This document shows, piece by piece, positions 26,080-33,593 of a stretch of DNA of 64,000 bases (its first letter is position 1; the number at the start of each line of letters is the position of its first letter). Under the pieces are notes generated by a model, which ran no database searches, was not told the origin of the DNA, and saw only the letters and a program-made list of their open reading frames with translations. A program made the translations under genes and the position numbers. Source of the stretch: Planomicrobium sp. CPCC 101110 (GTDB lineage Bacteria > Bacillota > Bacilli > Bacillales_A > Planococcaceae); contig NZ_VOHD01000006.1 in NCBI RefSeq assembly GCF_007859395.1, positions 248,001-312,000 of the forward strand, written 5' to 3'.

Positions 26080-26123
26080 TCAAAAAAGGATGCAGGCGAA
26101 TGTAAGCCTGCACCCTTTTTGAA
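26080..26123. terminator. bidirectional terminator
   Basis: TTCAAAAAAGGATGCAGGC pairs with GCCTGCACCCTTTTTTGAA (near perfect) with T-tracts on both strands; it separates two convergent small genes. Confidence 0.9.
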
Positions 26124-26125
26124 GT

Positions 26126-26341
26126 TCAGCCGCAACCGCCGCCATCTCCGCCTCCGCTTGAACCGCTGTCGGAACAGCCCCCGCCCCATCCGTTCGCGCT
26201 GCCTTGATCGCCCGAGTAAAAAAAGCCGTCGGCGCCATCCGGTTGGTTTTTGCCTTTTTTCGTTCCGCCGCTGTCCGTAAATACCGCTTGAATCACCGTT
26301 AAAACCAATAAGAAAACAAAGCCGATTGTTAAAATAGCCAT
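26126..26341 (-). CDS. small membrane-anchored Gly/Ser-rich protein
   Basis: A 71-residue protein: one N-terminal transmembrane helix (MAILTIGFVFLLVLTVIQAV) followed by a low-complexity tail rich in Gly, Ser, Asp with Cys near the end (GGGDGGGCG). AAGGAGG precedes ATG 26341. Such Gly-rich tails occur in small Bacillales envelope proteins of unknown function. Confidence 0.75.
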   Translation of the reverse strand: MAILTIGFVFLLVLTVIQAVFTDSGGTKKGKNQPDGADGFFYSGDQGSANGWGGGCSDSGSSGGGDGGGCG

Positions 26342-26445
26342 TTTCTGGCCTCCTTTGAAAATATTTCTTGCTTAGTTATACGTGGATAAAGCAGAAAAGT
26401 TTCATTATTCGGAACTTTAAGGGCGCATGCACAAAAGGGGAATTT

Positions 26446-27627
26446 TTAGTCTTTTTCCCCTTTTGTGTAACTGTACATGCCCGCTTCTTTTTTCTTTCCC
26501 GCAAGTTTTGCTGAAATCCGCGGGGCAAATTGAAACAGGCCCACGCCAATTATGGCTGACAGCAAGATAAAAACACTGCTGAACGTCTTTAGGGAATCTG
26601 CAGCGAGAGCGGCGATGATGATGGAAAATTCCCCGCGCTGCGTCAGCGACAGCCCAGCCCGCAGGGACACTTTGTCAGACAAACCGTAAAGTTGCCCTCC
26701 CCAAAAACCGGTCAGGACTTTTGCAAGGATGGACCAAAGCAGAAGGACGGCCATCAGCGGAATCATCGGGATCCCATCGCCAAATTCGATCGTGGTGCCA
26801 AAGTAGACGAAAAACAAGGGCAGCAGAACGTTCCGGAACCGGATGACAATCCGGTGCAGTTCCTCCCCGCGCTTTACCTCCGCGACCATGATTCCGGCAA
26901 GAAATGCACCAAGAACTTCCGACAACCCCAACAAAAGGGCCAAGCCGCCGTAAGTCAAAGAAATGCCCAATACCAATAACATGAAAAAATCTTCCCCCAC
27001 ATACCGGTCCACAAAAAACCAGATTTTCCGGAACAAGAAAACCCCGATCAATATGGCTCCGGCAATCAGCAACAAAACGAGAAACAGCGTCCAGCCAATC
27101 ATCCCGAAGGTCAAGCCGTTTCCGACGGCAAGGCTGGCAAGGACCGCTACAAGCACCGGTGAAAACAGATCTTCAAAAATCAATAGCCCCAGCATAAATT
27201 CCGCTTCTGGGTGGACCATCCGCTTGGAGCTTTCCAGCAGCTTGGCCGTCAAAGACGAACTGGTTGCATAAACGACGCCTCCCAGCAGGAGCGATGTGAA
27301 CCAGTCGAGCTGAAAAGCGAGAGCGATTCCAACCGTAACGCCGAAGCTGAGAAGAATATCGAGCAGGCCCGCCACGTAGACTTTTCTGGCCAGGCCGATC
27401 AATTGCTTGATGGGAAATTCGATTCCCAGCATAAAGAACAACAGAACAATCCCCATTTCCCCTGCAAAATGAAGCAAATGAGACCCCGCTAACGCGCCGC
27501 CAACCCCGATTCCAAGCAACAGGTAAACAATCACATCCGGGAAGCGGAATTTGAAAGCCAACCAGCCTCCTGCAAAAAGGAGCAGCAGCAATAAGCCTGC
27601 AGACAACAGTTCCGGAAATTCGGCCAT
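26446..27627 (-). CDS. khtU: cation:proton antiporter KhtU (CPA2)
   Basis: A 393-residue CPA2 antiporter with about 12 hydrophobic helices, including the conserved FEDLFSPVLVAVLA and LGAFLAGIMVAE and SLTQRGEFSIIIAAL segments. It follows khtT with a 5-base gap, the arrangement of the B. subtilis YhaT-YhaU (KhtTU) K+(NH4+)/H+ antiporter. It would export K+ in exchange for protons, gated by KhtT. No KhtS-like gene is seen beside it. Confidence 0.93.
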   Translation of the reverse strand: MAEFPELLSAGLLLLLLFAGGWLAFKFRFPDVIVYLLLGIGVGGALAGSHLLHFAGEMGIVLLFFMLGIEFPIKQLIGLARKVYVAGLLDILLSFGVTVGIALAFQLDWFTSLLLGGVVYATSSSLTAKLLESSKRMVHPEAEFMLGLLIFEDLFSPVLVAVLASLAVGNGLTFGMIGWTLFLVLLLIAGAILIGVFLFRKIWFFVDRYVGEDFFMLLVLGISLTYGGLALLLGLSEVLGAFLAGIMVAEVKRGEELHRIVIRFRNVLLPLFFVYFGTTIEFGDGIPMIPLMAVLLLWSILAKVLTGFWGGQLYGLSDKVSLRAGLSLTQRGEFSIIIAALAADSLKTFSSVFILLSAIIGVGLFQFAPRISAKLAGKKKEAGMYSYTKGEKD

Positions 27628-27632
27628 GGCAC

Positions 27633-28130
27633 TTATCCTTTGCCTTTGCAGGCGGCTTCAAAGCGGCTGACTGCTTCTTTTTTCCCGATGACCAGCAAGG
27701 TGTCTCCTGCTAATATCACAAAATCATCCTGCGGCTTCGGCAAAATGTCTTTCTCCCGCACTACCCCTACGATTGATACATCTTCAGGAACGCGCAGCTG
27801 GGCAGCCTTTACCGTTTGATCGGCAAGCGATGAAGCTTTTTTCACTTTGATCCAATCGACGAGCATTTTTTGCCGCATGATCCGGAAGCGCTCAAAACTT
27901 TCTTCGTCTACTGTTTCATTGCCGATCCCAAGGAGCCTTGCGCCGAATTCTTTTGCTTCGTCCGAAGTGAAGACCGTTGAAAACAGAACCTCCTCATCAT
28001 CTTCGTCGTTCATAAAATAGATTTCCCGTTTACCGCTGTAATGATGAATGATCACTGTTGAAATGCCGTCCCGGTTTGTAAAAGAAATGCGTTTTCCTAT
28101 ACCGGGCAGATCCTGTTCCCGAATGCGCAT
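27633..28130 (-). CDS. khtT: antiporter regulatory subunit KhtT (TrkA-C domain)
   Basis: A 165-residue cytoplasmic protein: N-terminal domain beginning MRIREQDLPGIGKRISFTN, and a C-terminal RCK_C/TrkA-C domain (VPEDVSIVGVVREKDILPKP, DTLLVIGKKEAVSRFE). The known B. subtilis KhtT binds c-di-AMP to control KhtU, so the same is inferred here. ATG 28130 follows AAAGGAGGAACGGAG; an ATG seven codons earlier lies over that site. Confidence 0.92.
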   Translation of the reverse strand: MRIREQDLPGIGKRISFTNRDGISTVIIHHYSGKREIYFMNDEDDEEVLFSTVFTSDEAKEFGARLLGIGNETVDEESFERFRIMRQKMLVDWIKVKKASSLADQTVKAAQLRVPEDVSIVGVVREKDILPKPQDDFVILAGDTLLVIGKKEAVSRFEAACKGKG

Positions 28131-28173
28131 CTCCGTTCCTCCTTTCGCCAACAGGCCAGTTAAAAGTTGAGCC

Positions 28174-28206
28174 TAAAAAAGTCCACCGGAGCGGTGGACT
28201 TTTTTG
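28174..28206 (-). terminator. terminator of the small 56-residue protein gene
   Basis: AAAAAAGTCCACCG / CGGTGGACTTTTTT with a 3-nt loop, between the small gene and khtT. The perfect stem with T-tracts on both sides can work in either direction; partial read-through into khtTU is possible. Confidence 0.88.
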
Positions 28207-28303
28207 ATTTGCCATCTGGATGCAAAGAATTTTCAGCCGATAGGTTTTTCTGTAAGGTGAAGGGTGCATGCATATGTAGGTACAGCAGGTTCACCGAAAG
28301 TCA

Positions 28304-28474
28304 CTAGGCTTGAATAGCTGGCATTTCAGCATCGCTGTTTTCCTCGGCTGCGGCCATGACAGCTGCTTTTTCTTTTTTGTACTGCTTGTATCCTTTGATA
28401 TAGTCTTTGTACATTTCCAAGTAATTCACAGTAATCTTATCCATTCCTTTTACTTCGTTTGTGATAATAGCCAT
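28304..28474 (-). CDS. small charged protein (56 aa), unknown
   Basis: A short gene with excellent signals: AAAGGAGG, then ATG 28474, 56 codons, TAG at 28304. The protein begins MAIITNEVKGMDKITVNYLE and continues with a Lys/Tyr-rich helix (MYKDYIKGYKQYKKEKAAV) and an acidic tail (AAAEENSDAEM). No hydrophobic segment. Strong ribosome site, codon use and its own terminator argue it is real; no family recognised. Confidence 0.75.
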   Translation of the reverse strand: MAIITNEVKGMDKITVNYLEMYKDYIKGYKQYKKEKAAVMAAAEENSDAEMPAIQA

Positions 28475-28526
28475 TTGATATTTCCTCCTTTTAGTGGTGA
28501 CGCTTATTGAGTAAATGTTTGACTGA

Positions 28527-28796
28527 TTATGCCGTGACCGAAATGATGAATATTTTGATAAGATACAAACCGAGGCTTAAACTGTTGGCCAAAATCAGGT
28601 ATAGCTTCAAATCGCCTTTTGGGCCAGTGAGTGCAAAAAGGATGCCGGCTGCACCGATCAAGCAAGGGAAATATACATTAAAACTCATTAATAAGTTCAT
28701 CGGGGCATTTACCCAATGAATAGAAGCCAAACCCAAAGGAACGATGGTTACGAGAAAAAAGAAAACAGACATGAAGGAAAGGAAGTTTCTCAGCAT
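28527..28796 (-). CDS. hypothetical three-helix membrane protein
   Basis: An 89-residue protein, almost entirely hydrophobic, with about three helices (7-27, 36-57, 64-86) and short polar loops (HWVNAPMN, TGPKGDLK). AAGAGGCGG precedes ATG 28796. No family recognised. Confidence 0.65.
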   Translation of the reverse strand: MLRNFLSFMSVFFFLVTIVPLGLASIHWVNAPMNLLMSFNVYFPCLIGAAGILFALTGPKGDLKLYLILANSLSLGLYLIKIFIISVTA

Positions 28797-28950
28797 CCAA
28801 CCGCCTCTTTCGTTCAGTTATACTCGAATCGCATTTGCCAAAAACCGCTGTACCGCACGCATCTGCCGAGCGGGCAGCCAAAAATGAGGGGGTGCCTGGA
28901 TGCTTTGCAGGTTATCAAGAGACGAAAGACGAAACCACGATTGTTTGGTG

Positions 28951-29361
28951 CTATTCCAAAATTATTTGCAGCGCGCCTGCAAGCCGTTCGACAAAATCTT
29001 CTGGCGGTTCTTTCGATTCCAAATGCAGGCAGTAAAGATGTTGTTCTACCGTCTGGCTTTGTGAAAAATTTGTCGGAAAAGAAATCGGATGCCGCCATAG
29101 GGCACTGGTGAAATGCGGCAACTCTTCCGGCAGAAGAAAAACGCTTGCCTTGTTTACAGCGATTCCATTTTCATCAAACGGCCCCACTTCTACGCTAAAG
29201 TTCATCATGCAAAAGGTATTTTCAGAGTTTTTCACGAGCCTTTGTTTACGGATCTGCCATAATCCATCTGTCCGTTCAATTTCTGCATCAAGGAGGAAAC
29301 TGATTTTTTCCGCTGCAGTTTTTAAAGATGCCGTATGCATCGCCTTATCCAGTCCTTTCAT
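28951..29361 (-). CDS. hypothetical protein, 136 aa
   Basis: A soluble 136-residue protein with regular composition: HTASLKTAAEKISFLLDAE helix, NTFCMMNFSVEVGPFDENG, then FLLPEELPHFTSALWRHP and a C-terminal helix EDFVERLAGALQIILE. ATG 29361 has no clear ribosome site; ATG seven codons in (29340) has AAGG close by, so the start is uncertain. Function unknown. Confidence 0.6.
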   Translation of the reverse strand: MKGLDKAMHTASLKTAAEKISFLLDAEIERTDGLWQIRKQRLVKNSENTFCMMNFSVEVGPFDENGIAVNKASVFLLPEELPHFTSALWRHPISFPTNFSQSQTVEQHLYCLHLESKEPPEDFVERLAGALQIILE

Positions 29362-30083
29362 CCGTTATTTCTTTCAAACAACGATTTCTTAAAAATTCAT
29401 TTTTGCCAGGTTGCTTTGGACATGCAGTATCCGCAAAGACTAATTTATAAATATTCACTAAAACAAATATTCATAAATATTTAGAAACTAAGACAACTTC
29501 CAGAAAAAAATTTGAGCAGTCGAAATCGGAATAGCCTATTTGCTTAGTTTTTTTCCATATCCCCTTTGCGAATTAATTTATTTAATACATTTAGACTATA
29601 ATATCTTTTACATGTTGTAAATAGCAGTAATTTATTATCTTTTTATTATTAATTTTTCGTGGATAAAATTGCTATTTTTTAATAGCAAATATAAATTTAC
29701 TGACAATTCTTACTATTTATTTTTTAGTATACCTCCTTTCGTTTTTGACTAACTTTTTGCATACCTTCTGTAACAGTTGTCGTTTATAAAAAGGTCTTTA
29801 AATGAGGGGAAATCTGATTTTTACACTTAATTTCCAGTTTCTCATTACTTCTGATGAATTTTAGAAATACAAACTTGTATAACGATCCTTCGCATGAATA
29901 ATTTGAAGAAAGAAGAAAATTGCTATTGTTGTAAAGTGAAAAAAAATTTTATTTTTTCTCTGTAAAACTGATGTTTTTATGCTTTTCTACCGAAAAAAAG
30001 CCAAAAAAAAGAGCTCAGAGAGATTCTCCAAGCTCTACTTGACGTCCATTAGGTTCAGCTAAAATGACGCAGCAAGCCACCAA
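29362..30083. other. very AT-rich gene-free island (720 bases)
   Basis: No gene on either strand. Composition falls far below the neighbours, with long A and T runs. A short hairpin ATTGCTATT/AATAGCAAAT lies near 29668-29690, and the octamer ATTGCTAT recurs near 29920. Possible AT-rich regulatory DNA, remnant of acquired DNA, or a nucleoid-protein site. The last 60 bases hold an oligo-A stretch before AGAGCTCAGAG, perhaps part of a weak terminator for the leftward gene at 30084. Confidence 0.55.
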
Positions 30084-30959
30084 TTACTGTTCGGTTTGGG
30101 TAATTCCGCTGACTATATCACTAATCCCTTGTTCGATCGGCGTTGCAGGACGCCCCAGTACTTTTTCAAAATCATCGCTTTCGATAGCTAAAGCATTTGC
30201 TCGGATGCCTTGCTGGATTTCGACCAGTATAGGCACGACAAAATCAGGGATGCCGGCTTGCTTCATAATATCAGCATAGGTTGAATCATCAACCTGCAGC
30301 ACCGGCACTTCCTTTTCTATCACTTTGCCGACAGCTGCCGCCAGTTCTTCTTGGGTCATTGGTTTGCCTGACAATTCATAAACCGTATTTTCATGGCCTT
30401 CCCCAGTCAATACTGCCGCAGCGGCTTCAGCATAATCTTGCTGCAATGCCCAGCCCACTTTTCCGGAACCGGCAGAAGTGACCCACGGTGCACCCGCCAA
30501 AACACCTTGGATGCTAGGAATTTCGTTTTCCAGATACCAGTTGTTGCGCAAAAATGAGTATGGGATTCCTGTTTTTAAGATTGCCGCTTCTGTAGCGCGG
30601 TGTGGCGGAGCCAAGAAAACTTTGCTCTCACTTGCATTTCCCAAGCTTGTATAAGCGATAAATCCAACACCTGCGCGGTGTGCAGCTTCAACTGCAGCTG
30701 TGTGTTGGCGTATTCTCGTTTCATTGTCCCCGTCTGCGGATATGATCAGTAATCGGTCAATTCCGGCAAAAGCGGAATCCAAAGTTTCCGGCTGGTCAAA
30801 ATCGCCATGCCGCACATCAATTCCTCGAGCTTGAAGATTTTCTGCTTTTTCAGGAGTACGCACGCTGACGGCTAATTGTTCTGCTGGTACGGTTTCCAGT
30901 AGTGTTTCCACAATTTTCGTTCCCAGTTTCCCTGTAGCGCCTGTCACTAATAATTTCAT
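30084..30959 (-). CDS. NmrA/SDR-type NAD(P)H:quinone oxidoreductase-like protein
   Basis: A 291-residue atypical SDR with N-terminal NAD(P)-binding motif LLVTGATGKLGTKIVETLL (GATGxLG) and no YxxxK pair, as in NmrA/QorB/YtfG proteins. Segments RHGDFDQPETL, LIISADGDNETRI and FIAYTSLGNASES fit the quinone oxidoreductase 2 branch. GGGAGGC precedes ATG 30959. Divergent from an Rrf2 regulator with shared palindromic sites, so probably regulated by it and induced by quinone or electrophile stress (inference). Confidence 0.88.
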   Translation of the reverse strand: MKLLVTGATGKLGTKIVETLLETVPAEQLAVSVRTPEKAENLQARGIDVRHGDFDQPETLDSAFAGIDRLLIISADGDNETRIRQHTAAVEAAHRAGVGFIAYTSLGNASESKVFLAPPHRATEAAILKTGIPYSFLRNNWYLENEIPSIQGVLAGAPWVTSAGSGKVGWALQQDYAEAAAAVLTGEGHENTVYELSGKPMTQEELAAAVGKVIEKEVPVLQVDDSTYADIMKQAGIPDFVVPILVEIQQGIRANALAIESDDFEKVLGRPATPIEQGISDIVSGITQTEQ

Positions 30960-30998
30960 CTTTTTTGCCTCCCACGCATTTAGTTGTAACTTCATCCG

Positions 30999-31117
30999 TT
31001 ACATGTAATTAGTTTAGTTACATGTACTGGGTTTGTCAACTCTTTACTAAGCAGTTTTCTTAATCAATTCCATCTGTTAAAGTATACTAAACGTGTAATC
31101 AAGTTCATTACATGTAG
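30999..31117. promoter_or_regulatory. divergent promoter with three TTACATGTAA-type operators
   Basis: Palindromes TTACATGTAA (30999-31008), TTACATGTAC (31018-31027) and TTACATGTAG (31108-31117; with ACGTGTAAT at 31091 it forms a larger inverted repeat). On the minus strand TTGACA (31032-31037 region), 17 bases, TAAACT form a promoter for the reductase: one operator lies in its spacer and one just after the -10. TATACT at 31083-31088 may serve the regulator. The arrangement fits autoregulation plus repression by the Rrf2 protein. Confidence 0.78.
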
Positions 31118-31163
31118 TTGTTCCAGCAAATATAGCCTCTAAAAGTAAGGTAGGTGATTAGCG

Positions 31164-31604
31164 ATGCCGATCAGCAGCCGTTTTGCTGTGGGAATTCACA
31201 TATTAACTCTCATCGAAGTCAATAAGGGAAATAGCAGTTCATCGGAATATATTGCGGGAAGCGTTAACACCAACCCCGTAGTTATCAGAAGAATCATCGG
31301 CATGTTGAAAAATGCGGGCTTGGTCACTGTGCGTCCGGGTATTGCCGGAGCGGAACTGGCGAAAGATTTATCCGATATTACATTGCTTGATGTCTACAAA
31401 GCCGTCGATGTTGTCCATGATCAGGAATTGTTCAGTATCCATGAAAACCCCAATCCAGCTTGTACAGTCGGCAGGAATATCCAGGATACAATCATCCCGT
31501 TGTTCTCTGCAGCGCAACTGGCTTTGGAAAAGGCTTTAGGCAGTGTAACAATCGAAGATGTCGTGAAGGACGTTTTGGAGAAAGAGAAGGTTAACAGCAA
31601 ATAA
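31164..31604 (+). CDS. Rrf2 family transcriptional regulator (YwnA-like)
   Basis: A 146-residue regulator with an N-terminal winged helix-turn-helix (SSRFAVGIHILTLIEVNKG, SSEYIAGSVNTNPVVIRRIIGMLKNAG) and wing GLVTVRPGIAGAELAKDL. Unlike IscR or NsrR it has a single cysteine (NPACTVG), so no [Fe-S] cluster ligation set; it belongs with the YwnA/CymR-like group without clusters. Probably represses itself and the divergent NmrA-type reductase through the repeated sites between them. A terminator follows. Confidence 0.92.
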   Translation: MPISSRFAVGIHILTLIEVNKGNSSSSEYIAGSVNTNPVVIRRIIGMLKNAGLVTVRPGIAGAELAKDLSDITLLDVYKAVDVVHDQELFSIHENPNPACTVGRNIQDTIIPLFSAAQLALEKALGSVTIEDVVKDVLEKEKVNSK

Positions 31605-31608
31605 CTGC

Positions 31609-31645
31609 GTAAAAAAAGACATTCAACCAAGAATGTCTTTTTTTT
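31609..31645 (+). terminator. terminator of the Rrf2 gene
   Basis: AAAAAAAGACATTC / GAATGTCTTTTTTT stem with a short loop and a ten-base T-tract. Confidence 0.93.
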
Positions 31646-31679
31646 TTCTTCTATTTGAGTTCTATAGCTTCTCCATCAT

Positions 31680-32240
31680 TCATATTCTTGCTGCCTCTTC
31701 TTGCGGTTTTTCGATCTTATACAAAACATGCCTTCTAAGCGGACTATTGGGAGCTAATTTAGGATGGTCGAACTCTTTGACCTTCGCCATCCCAATTCGC
31801 TTCATCACTGTTTCAGAAGGAAAGTTCGATGATGCGGTAAAGGAATAAACCTCATTCAGTTTCAGTTCGGCGAAAGCGTAGTCTAGACAAGCTTTTGCTC
31901 CTTCAACCGCGTAGCCCTTTTTCCAATATTTTTTGTCCAGGCGCCAGCCGATTTCAGTTTTGAATTGAAAATCCACCTCGAAATTGATCTCCAACAAGCC
32001 GATAAAACCGATGAAAGCATCATCTTCTTTTCGTTCAACCGCCCAGATGCCATAGCCCTTTTCATCCGAATGCTTTTCAAACCGTTCAATCATGGAATCG
32101 GATTCTTGTTTTGACAATTTTTTTGGAAAGAATTTCATGACTTCGGAATCACTATTCATCAATGCGAAGTTCTCCTTGTCGGATTCTTTCCATCTTCTGA
32201 ATCTTAAGCGCTCTGATTCAAACACGAAATTTTTATCCAT
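31680..32240 (-). CDS. GNAT acetyltransferase, RimJ/RimL type
   Basis: A 186-residue acetyltransferase of the RimJ/RimL branch: FESERLRFRRWKESDKENF start, TEIGWRLDKKYWKKGYAVEGAK (acetyl-CoA region with KKGYAxEGA) and NFPSETVMKRIGMAKV. AGAGGTGG precedes ATG 32240. This branch acetylates protein N-termini or small molecules; the target here is unknown. Confidence 0.9.
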   Translation of the reverse strand: MDKNFVFESERLRFRRWKESDKENFALMNSDSEVMKFFPKKLSKQESDSMIERFEKHSDEKGYGIWAVERKEDDAFIGFIGLLEINFEVDFQFKTEIGWRLDKKYWKKGYAVEGAKACLDYAFAELKLNEVYSFTASSNFPSETVMKRIGMAKVKEFDHPKLAPNSPLRRHVLYKIEKPQEEAARI

Positions 32241-32259
32241 GTTCCACCTCTGCTAACTT

Positions 32260-32784
32260 CTATAGCATCCCATCTTTTTTTGCATGTCTTTTGTCGCCCA
32301 ATAGCTGTTTTTCCATTCTTCTTTTCAGAAACAGTCCGTGGATGCTGCTGATGAAAAAACACAGCAGCACCACTCCTAGGAACGTATAGCCATTGAAGAA
32401 AAGGTCGTTTGTATAAATGTTCAACGCACTGACTTGAGAGGCATCAGTAAAAGTGTCATTGATGCGGACAATTTCTTCTCTTTTTTCTTCAATTTTCACG
32501 AGTATAGAAATGAAAATAAAAGCGGCTGTCACTATGGCAAGGAACGCATTTAGCTTTATCCTTTTCTTTTGCCCTTTCATTATCCATTTGCCGCTATAGT
32601 TGATTGTTCCATATAGAAAGAACAGGATAAAAGGATGAATGAATATCAAGGGGAAAAGGAATGGATTGCCGTTTCCGCTGCGTCAAGCTTCGCTTACATC
32701 TTGTGTCGTTGCATTCATAAATACAAAGAATAGAGCGGTAATTAAGAAAGAGAGCATATACATCAAGAAAGTAAGTTTTTTCAT
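32260..32784 (-). pseudogene. membrane protein gene interrupted by an in-frame TGA
   Basis: ATG 32784 with AGGTGG upstream starts MKKLTFLMYMLSFLITALFF (one helix), then codon 34 is TGA (32683-32685). The same frame continues with RSGNGNPFLFPLIFIHPFIL, an FLYGTINYSGKW membrane segment, and two further helices to the stop at 32260 (174 codons in total). No ribosome site precedes later in-frame starts at the expected place, so a nonsense mutation in a four-helix membrane protein is the simplest reading. Unlike the TGA at 21849 there is no stable hairpin at SECIS distance. A downstream start at 32580 could still make a shorter protein. Confidence 0.7.
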
Positions 32785-32882
32785 AATCCACCTGCTTTCT
32801 TTTTGTAGATTGCAGCCAATACTCTACTGAAAAACAAATTTTCTAAAACAAGACATTTTGGTTGGAAATTATAGGGATATGA

Positions 32883-33557
32883 TCAAATGATTCTATTCAA
32901 TAATGTATCGTTTATTTGCGTAATCGTCGTTCCTGACGGCAAATTTTCCATCAGATTTTCCACTGATCTATACTTATCATCGTTGGAATACAAATAAAAT
33001 CCACGGCCATCCTGATCGATAGTGATAAACGTTATGCAGGCATCGGCAGCATAAACAGCAGCCGAGTGCTTTCCTATTCTTCCCCATTCCTTGACTTCAA
33101 CCAATTGAAAAGACAAATTAGGGGCAGTTGATATGGAATAAAATTCATTTTGAGCGGCAAGCCAATAAGTAAGATTTAAGACAAGTTCCACTGAGCGACA
33201 ATCTGTTGCTTCAATGGAAAAGCAAGGCGGATGGTATTTGTGTTTTCCTGTTAAATCATAGTAAGTGTTTGTTTCCTCAAGATAGCTTAAAGAATAAGGA
33301 ATGTTGTTATCAACAAGTCCAGAAATGGTTTCTTCAGCGTCGTCTAAGAAATAAACAAATGTAAAATAAAGTGGAAAGATGTTTTGTTTTCTCAAAAACT
33401 CAAGTAAATAGCTTCTATTGAGGTCTATATGATTCCCTTCAGCAAAATCCCCGATATAATAGAGCGCTTTTACTTTACCGATAATTTTCATATGGCGGCC
33501 GTTTTCTTTCAAAAACTCTTCTGTTATCTTTTCTTCATTGATCCAAATTTCTGTCAT
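32883..33557 (-). CDS. hypothetical soluble protein, 224 aa
   Basis: A 224-residue protein without hydrophobic segments, moderately acidic, with many aromatic residues (FLRKQNIFPLYFTFVYFLDD, YDLTGKHKYHPPCFSIEATDC). The middle SVELVLNLTYWLAAQNEFYSI and the end SGTTITQINDTLLNRII look folded. AAGGGGGATT precedes ATG 33557. Large uncharacterised proteins of this sort can be immunity proteins, but nothing here proves it. Confidence 0.75.
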   Translation of the reverse strand: MTEIWINEEKITEEFLKENGRHMKIIGKVKALYYIGDFAEGNHIDLNRSYLLEFLRKQNIFPLYFTFVYFLDDAEETISGLVDNNIPYSLSYLEETNTYYDLTGKHKYHPPCFSIEATDCRSVELVLNLTYWLAAQNEFYSISTAPNLSFQLVEVKEWGRIGKHSAAVYAADACITFITIDQDGRGFYLYSNDDKYRSVENLMENLPSGTTITQINDTLLNRII

Positions 33558-33593
33558 ACAATCCCCCTTGATCTGAAATTTAACAGCTATTCC

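Noticed and set aside
28174-28206. Hairpin before khtT as a c-di-AMP riboswitch
   Set aside because: No ydaO/yuaA aptamer sequence is present; it is the terminator of the 56-residue gene just upstream.
32683-32685. In-frame TGA as a second selenocysteine codon
   Set aside because: No hairpin with a short loop at 16-37 nt downstream and no Cys/Sec-like motif context; nonsense mutation is simpler.
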